From Oscillospiraceae bacterium (GTDB taxonomy: Bacteria > Bacillota > Clostridia > Oscillospirales > Acutalibacteraceae): a DNA stretch of 64,000 nt. The position numbers and the translations under genes are program-made. The stretch lies in the NCBI GenBank assembly GCA_003514385.1, contig DOQR01000007.1, positions 124,001-188,000 of the forward strand. Reading direction: 5' to 3'. Shown piece after piece: positions 59,558 through 64,000 of the stretch (position 1 is its first letter; each line of letters opens with the position of its first letter). The notes beneath the pieces are model-generated. The model had not been told where the DNA came from. It searched no databases and saw nothing but the letters and a program-made list of their open reading frames with translations.

Positions 59558-61129
59558 ATGAGCAAAGGAAAGAACCAGGCGCCGAGCGGGGCTATCAAGC
59601 ACAACACCTACACCGGCAAAGAGCTGACAGGTTACTTAGTAGGTCTCGCAGGACAGAACATCATCTACAACATCATCGCAGGCGGACTCCAGTACTACTG
59701 GCAGTCGATTATTTTTTTGCCGGCGATGGCCATCTCGGTAATATTCTTCGTCGCCCGCGTTTGGGATGCTATCAATGACCCGATGATGGGCTCGATAGTT
59801 GACCACACCAGAACAAAGTGGGGTAAGTGCAAGCCCTACCTCATGTTCGTCCCGATCCCGATAGGAATCATTACCATTCTCACATTCTGCAACAAGACAT
59901 ACACCGACTACACATCGACCGGTGCGCATGTACTGATTATCGCCTGGGCGGCAATCTCCTACATTCTCTGGGGTATGTGCTACACCGTCGGCGATATTCC
60001 GCTCTGGGGTGTAACCTCGCTTATGACCGACGATGAGAACGACAGAGCAAAGGCTCTCTCGCTCGCCCGTATCGTCGCAAACCTCGGCGCTATCGGCATG
60101 CTCATCACTTTCGCAGGAAAGGCTCTCTCCCCCATGTTCCAGGAGAAGAAAGGCCTTGACCTTATTCATGCGGACAAGATGTCCTATATCATAATCGCCG
60201 TTATCCTTACGATATTCGCAACTATTCTCTTCCAGTTTTCCGGCTTCTCTGTAAAAGAGAGAGTTCAGCAGTCCGAAAAGAAGTACACCATGAAGGAGAA
60301 CTTCAAAATCGCGATCTCCAACGATCCGTTCAGAAGGCTCCTCCTCTCGGGCATTCTCAGAAGCCCCATCATGCTTCTCTCGATCGTCGGTCTGTCGCTC
60401 GTTATGTACTACTTCTTCGACAACAACCTTGCCAATCTTGTTGTTGACGGCCAGCTTCAGATTATAAAAATCGTTCAGCTTCTGGTTATGGCTATCGGCC
60501 TTCTCGGCGGTATGATCATCGGTACTGCCGCCACGCCGAAGATGTCCGCAAAGTTCGGCAAGAAGCAGCTCTATAACTTCTATTCAATCGCCGGTGCAGT
60601 TCCCTATGCAATGATCTTTGTCGTCTATAAAATAGCCGGCGGCAACCTTATGCAGAACATGGTTTATGTCGTTTTGATGGCTGTTATGATGTTCGCGGCT
60701 TCCTGGGCAATGGGCTCGATAAACATTCTCCAGTCGATAATGATAGCAGACTGCGTTGACTACGAGGAGTACAAGAACGGCGTTCGTACCGACGGCGTGT
60801 TCTTCTCCGGCCAGTCCTTCATCACCAAGCTTGCAATGGGCGTTTCCTCGCTCATCTCCGGCTTCATTTATTCGGCTGTTCACTACACCGCCGAATACAT
60901 CGAGACTCTTAACCTCGACCTGGCGGCAGGAAAGTATCATTTCTACGAGGCAAACGACGGAAAATACGCTATGGCGATGTTCCTGCTTATTTCCATTCCG
61001 CCCGCAATCGGTATGCTTCTCTCCGCTATTCCCACTCTCAAGTATTCGCTCACCGATAAGGAGCACACAAGAATACTCAACGAGCTTATCGAAAGACGCG
61101 CAAGCAAGAATAACGGAAACAACGACTGA
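59558..61129 (+). CDS. GPH-family sugar:cation symporter
   Basis: Major-facilitator-like transporter of the glycoside-pentoside-hexuronide family, 523 residues, about twelve membrane spans. RVWDAINDPMMGSIVDHTRT and KWGKCKPYL are the family's diagnostic blocks near residues 65-92, and YEEYKNGVRTDG appears near 408. It imports an oligosaccharide or glycoside with Na+ or H+. It is alone, so the substrate cannot be deduced; lactose-like or plant glycosides are natural candidates given lacZ and GH29 elsewhere. Confidence 0.9.
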   Translation: MSKGKNQAPSGAIKHNTYTGKELTGYLVGLAGQNIIYNIIAGGLQYYWQSIIFLPAMAISVIFFVARVWDAINDPMMGSIVDHTRTKWGKCKPYLMFVPIPIGIITILTFCNKTYTDYTSTGAHVLIIAWAAISYILWGMCYTVGDIPLWGVTSLMTDDENDRAKALSLARIVANLGAIGMLITFAGKALSPMFQEKKGLDLIHADKMSYIIIAVILTIFATILFQFSGFSVKERVQQSEKKYTMKENFKIAISNDPFRRLLLSGILRSPIMLLSIVGLSLVMYYFFDNNLANLVVDGQLQIIKIVQLLVMAIGLLGGMIIGTAATPKMSAKFGKKQLYNFYSIAGAVPYAMIFVVYKIAGGNLMQNMVYVVLMAVMMFAASWAMGSINILQSIMIADCVDYEEYKNGVRTDGVFFSGQSFITKLAMGVSSLISGFIYSAVHYTAEYIETLNLDLAAGKYHFYEANDGKYAMAMFLLISIPPAIGMLLSAIPTLKYSLTDKEHTRILNELIERRASKNNGNND

Positions 61130-61156
61130 TTGTCTCCGACAAATCAATAAGCACGG

Positions 61157-61187
61157 CGGTGCAGCTCACTCGGGCTGCACCGTTTTT
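61157..61187 (+). terminator. GPH symporter terminator
   Basis: CGGTGCAGC/GCTGCACCG then a T5 run. Confidence 0.85.
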
Positions 61188-61198
61188 GATATGCATAA

Positions 61199-61236
61199 AA
61201 AAATAACGGAGCAGGCAAAACCTACTCCGTTATTTT
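61199..61236 (-). terminator. RNHCP gene terminator
   Basis: AAAATAACGGAG/CTCCGTTATTTT, 12-bp stem with a 13-base loop, T-rich on the minus strand. Confidence 0.75.
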
Positions 61237-61244
61237 CTTTCGGG

Positions 61245-61670
61245 TTATTCGAGCGCCCCGTCTCCGTCCATGAGCGCCGCCAGCTCTCTTATGCGCTCTA
61301 TCGGGAACGGCGGTGAGCACAGCGGTTTCATCGCTATGCTCATCAGCTTCATCGGGTTGTCGTCCGCGGCGACGCGGTTCGAGGACATCGCACCGCATCT
61401 GCGGCAACGGTGGACTATCGCCCATTCACCGTTTTTTCTCACCCAGACCGCTATGGGGTCCATGATTCCCCCGCAGTCCGAAGCTCTGTCTCCGAGCTCG
61501 ATATCAACATGCAGGCTAGAAAGGCAGTTCGGGCAGTGGTTTCTGTGGTTGCTGCCCGCTCCCTGCGGCACTACAGTGCGTCCGCACACTTTGCAGACAA
61601 AAGTCTCGTTGCAGGCGTGAGTCTTATAATAACCTTTTTCGTACTGTTTGCGTTTGTTTTCGCGATTCAT
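61245..61670 (-). CDS. RNHCP-domain zinc protein
   Basis: A 141-residue protein with the RNHCP signature (SNHRNHCPNCLSS, 40-52) and Cys pairs in CKVCGR and HRCRRCG. These look like a zinc-binding fold. Function is unassigned in the literature I know. GGAGG precedes the ATG ending at 61670. It lies downstream of tmcAL on the same strand, after a strongly structured leader, and ends before a strong terminator. Confidence 0.87.
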   Translation of the reverse strand: MNRENKRKQYEKGYYKTHACNETFVCKVCGRTVVPQGAGSNHRNHCPNCLSSLHVDIELGDRASDCGGIMDPIAVWVRKNGEWAIVHRCRRCGAMSSNRVAADDNPMKLMSIAMKPLCSPPFPIERIRELAALMDGDGALE

Positions 61671-61813
61671 TTTTCCTCCTGAAGATCATGGCTCGCGGGA
61701 GGAACGGCAGAGTGTGTTTTTTTATTTGCCGACCTCCCGGTCAGCGCACACTCTCCGGTGATTTTGTGATAAGTCTCAAACAAAATCTCCTTAGTTTTTT
61801 ATTCAAGAAACGG
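61671..61813 (-). promoter_or_regulatory. Structured leader of the RNHCP gene
   Basis: Read on either strand, GGGAGG..CGGCA (61697-61709) pairs with TGCCG.CCTCCC (61727-61738), and AGAGTGTG (61709-61716) pairs with CACACTCT (61747-61754). The two helices interleave, giving a pseudoknot or mutually exclusive structures. A further GATTTTG/CAAAATC hairpin lies at about 61760-61788. This is the only content of the gap; no gene is seen. Confidence 0.5.
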
Positions 61814-63001
61814 TCAGATGACCGCTATCTCGTCTGTGTATTCCGCTCCGCACGGCATTATCGACGGCAGAGCGAGAGAGAATAGGTCGGCGGCGCGCTC
61901 TTCGATTGAAGAGATACGTTTTGCGCGTTCACCGAGTTTTTTTATATCCGCCGCGCGCATAACTATCGGCAGTTTTGCGCTCGAACGCATGGCGCGCAGC
62001 TTTTCGCGTCCGATAGCGTTGAAGCCGAGCACGCGGATATACGGCGGTATGCCCTCGCAGTCGGACGCCTCGATACCGAGCAGAAGAGCCGCAACAGCGC
62101 GCCTTATCCGCGCATGGGAATAGCGTTTTGTCTTGGCGAGAGAATAGAGCTCATCGAGCGAAGAGGCACTGCGCGAGGCTGAGTATATGCGATTTTCAAG
62201 TCCCTCGGAGATATCCGGCACTGCGGCTATTTTTTCGGGCGTTGAGATACGCAGGCACGCAAGTACGGCTTTTTCGAGAACATTTATATCCGCCGGCGCT
62301 CTGCCCGCCCCTATCTCCGCTTTCAGTATCTCTGCGGCACTTTCGGGCATGAGATCGGCAAAGCCCTCGCCCGCTCTGACTCTGGAGCGTATAAGCGACG
62401 CGCTCGCAAATGTGTTCACCGCTTCGCCGCTGTCGTGACCCGCTCCCTCGCGCCTGACGGCGAACGGAGTAAGTTCGGATTTGAGGGTATCTATCGCGCG
62501 TATATATTCGACGGCGAGCGTATCGTTCGGCGACGAGAGCACCGATGCGACGCGGGGATCGAGCTCTTCCACGGCGCGCTGTCTCGCCGAAGCAAAACTC
62601 ACGCCGGAGAGCAGGTTTGCGCGCATACTCTCGCGCACGGTATAATCATCGACCGCGCGGGATGCGGCTCGGAGGAGTTCTATATCGGCACATTCGCTGC
62701 CGAAGCTCAGCGTATCAACGCACCCCATGGCGTCGAGCAGCCCGACAGCTCCCCTCGCAAAGGTCTGCGCCGCAGCGCACGCCCACGGGACAGGGAGCGA
62801 AACGACAAGATCCGCGCCGTTCATCAGAGCCATGTGCGCGCGCGCGTTCGGGTGCATCAGCGCAGTCTCTCCGCGCTGGACGAACCAGCTGCTCATCACG
62901 CACACAACTGCCGACGCGCCGTTTTCACGCGTGCGGGCTATATGATATGCGTGCCCGTTATGGAACGGATTATATTCGGCGACGATGCCTGCGGTGCTCA
63001 T
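61814..63001 (-). CDS. tmcAL: tRNA(Met) cytidine acetate ligase
   Basis: Cytoplasmic enzyme that forms N4-acetylcytidine at the wobble of elongator tRNA-Met using acetate and ATP; 395 residues, formerly YlbM/DUF795. The start GIVAEYNPFHNGHAYHI carries the HxGH nucleotidyltransferase motif; SSWFVQRGETALM and DLVVSLPVPWACAAAQTF follow. GGAGTGAG precedes the ATG ending at 63001; upstream residues in the open frame are dropped. It is divergent from ackA. Confidence 0.93.
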   Translation of the reverse strand: MSTAGIVAEYNPFHNGHAYHIARTRENGASAVVCVMSSWFVQRGETALMHPNARAHMALMNGADLVVSLPVPWACAAAQTFARGAVGLLDAMGCVDTLSFGSECADIELLRAASRAVDDYTVRESMRANLLSGVSFASARQRAVEELDPRVASVLSSPNDTLAVEYIRAIDTLKSELTPFAVRREGAGHDSGEAVNTFASASLIRSRVRAGEGFADLMPESAAEILKAEIGAGRAPADINVLEKAVLACLRISTPEKIAAVPDISEGLENRIYSASRSASSLDELYSLAKTKRYSHARIRRAVAALLLGIEASDCEGIPPYIRVLGFNAIGREKLRAMRSSAKLPIVMRAADIKKLGERAKRISSIEERAADLFSLALPSIMPCGAEYTDEIAVI

Positions 63002-63058
63002 CGGGCTCACTCCTTTCCGTTTTTCGACAATAAGACAGGGGAATTCTGCAAGAACTGC

Positions 63059-63087
63059 TTGAAAAATCCTCTTATAGTATATATAAT
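63059..63087 (+). promoter_or_regulatory. ackA promoter
   Basis: TTGAAA, 17 bases, TATAAT; a TGCTTG/CAAGCA hairpin lies in the short leader. Confidence 0.75.
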
Positions 63088-63140
63088 ATATCAGTAACGT
63101 GCTTGTTTCAAGCAAATCTTTTTATTTGGAGGCAATACTC

Positions 63141-64000
63141 TTGAAAATTCTTGTTATCAACGCCGGAAGCTCATCGCTTAAATATCAGCTCATCGACATG
63201 GACGGCGAAGAGCTGATTGCAAAGGGCATCTGCGAGCGTATCGGTATCGACGGCAGAATCAGCGGCTCGACCACGGACGGCAGAAAGTTCAAATACGACG
63301 TAACTCTTGAAAACCACACCGCGGCTTTCCTCGAGGTCAAGAAAGCTCTTACTTCGGGCGACTGCAAGGTTATCGACGATCTCTCCGACATTTCGGCTGT
63401 CGGTCATCGCATAGTCCAGGGCGGTTCTCTGTTCAAAGAGAGCGTACTCGTTGACGAGGATGTTATCGCCGGCATCGAGAGCCTGTGCGATCTCGCTCCC
63501 CTGCACAACGCCGCTCACATTCAGGGCATCCGTGCCTGCCGCGAGGTCTTCGGCGAGGATGTTCCGGAAGTTGTTGTTTTCGACAACGCTTTCCATTCGA
63601 CCATGCCCCCCGAGGCATTCCTTTTCCCGCTGCCCTATGAGTACTACGAGAAGTACAAAGTCCGCCGCTACGGCTTCCACGGCACATCGCACCGCTTCGT
63701 CAGCGCTCGCTGCGCGGAAGTTATGGGCGTTGACCTCAAGGATATCAAGCTCATCACCTGCCACCTCGGTAACGGCTCTTCCATAACCGCTATCAAGGAC
63801 GGCAAGGTTATCGACACGAGCATGGGTCTTACTCCCCTCGACGGCTTCATCATGGGCTCGCGCTGCGGCGGAGTTGATCCCTCGGCTATCACCTATCTTC
63901 AGGAGAAAGAGGGCTGGACTCCCGCAGAGACAGCTGAAATCCTCAACAAGAAGTCCGGCGTTCTCGGCATCTCCGGCGTATCGAGCGACGACAGAGATGT
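63141..64000 (+). CDS. ackA: Acetate kinase, 3' end cut by window
   Basis: Makes ATP and acetate from acetyl phosphate. The reading frame from TTG 63141 (GGAGG eight bases upstream) gives KILVINAGSSSLKYQL, the family opening with the conserved Asn, then GHRIVQGG, FDNAFHSTMP, YGFHGTSHRF and CHLGNGSSI (phosphate-binding). About 286 residues of ~400 are present and the frame is intact to the window edge. It supports energy production by acetogenic fermentation. Confidence 0.93.
   Translation, partial: MKILVINAGSSSLKYQLIDMDGEELIAKGICERIGIDGRISGSTTDGRKFKYDVTLENHTAAFLEVKKALTSGDCKVIDDLSDISAVGHRIVQGGSLFKESVLVDEDVIAGIESLCDLAPLHNAAHIQGIRACREVFGEDVPEVVVFDNAFHSTMPPEAFLFPLPYEYYEKYKVRRYGFHGTSHRFVSARCAEVMGVDLKDIKLITCHLGNGSSITAIKDGKVIDTSMGLTPLDGFIMGSRCGGVDPSAITYLQEKEGWTPAETAEILNKKSGVLGISGVSSDDRD

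Noticed and set aside
61688..61885. 65-codon plus-strand frame MARGRNG
   Set aside because: It overlaps the structured leader and the 3' end of tmcAL, with low-quality composition and no ribosome-binding site.
1..64000. CRISPR array, prophage or IS transposase
   Set aside because: No direct-repeat array, no phage structural genes and no transposase reading frame were seen.

Overview
The window reads as chromosomal DNA of an endospore-forming, anaerobic gut-type Clostridia, most likely Oscillospirales/Ruminococcaceae-like. The grounds are the sporulation genes (sigK-like sigma factor, spoIVA with an adjacent sipL-type DUF3794/LysM gene, a BofC-like protein and a CwlD-like amidase), Gram-positive ribosome-binding sites, UUG and GUG starts, feoAB with a FeoB-associated Cys-rich protein, GPH/GH2/GH29/GH130 carbohydrate genes and acetate kinase. 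The organism is an inference; no rRNA lies in the window. Both ends are cut: an ABC ATPase gene at the left edge and ackA at the right edge.

Layout. 1-6 kb: ABC ATPase with two paralogous large permeases. 6-11 kb: secG, a candidate small RNA, and a divergent topoisomerase IV-like pair. 11-18.5 kb: EamA transporter, the amidase-radA-GME-fold gene cluster, split TauE/SafE genes, ruvX and a class A PBP. 18.5-26.4 kb: BofC-like and DivIVA-like proteins, sugar isomerase, sigK, GH130, tRNA-Pro with an unusual structured upstream segment, GH29 fucosidase, HAD hydrolase and a CLC channel. 26.4-36 kb: nrdR, acyltransferase, second isomerase, MBL-fold protein, an apparently SOS-controlled radical-SAM DNA repair pair, then sipL-spoIVA. 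36-45 kb: CIRCE-controlled hsp20, murE-like ligase, lacZ, dihydrolipoyl dehydrogenase, metallophosphoesterase and two small membrane proteins. 45-59 kb: an iron-themed region (feoAB, DUF2325-DUF3793-flavodoxin, AraC regulator, HMA protein, FtsX/LolD-type ABC transporter and two DtxR-family regulators) interrupted by a ydjI-ydjG-ydjH-like envelope cassette, tRNA-Leu and a NUDIX gene. 59-64 kb: GPH sugar symporter, RNHCP protein, tmcAL and ackA.

How parts fit together. The sporulation genes span mother-cell regulation, cortex and coat assembly. Related palindromes built on TTAGCA/TGCTAA lie upstream of feoAB, of the DUF2325 operon and three times between the two divergent DtxR-family genes, suggesting one local metal (probably iron) regulon. 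The radical-SAM/TIGR03915 pair has two LexA-type boxes on its promoter and a clamp-binding-like tail, pointing to a DNA-damage role. LacZ, fucosidase, GH130, the GPH symporter and the two isomerases fit host- or plant-glycan use with acetate formation.

I see no prophage, insertion-sequence transposase or CRISPR array. The most promising unexplained items are the damage-inducible radical-SAM pair, the shared metal operator, the structured tRNA-Pro leader with a duplicated tRNA 5' end, the hairpin over a small gene's ribosome-binding site, and candidate structured RNAs near 6.5 kb and 61.7 kb.
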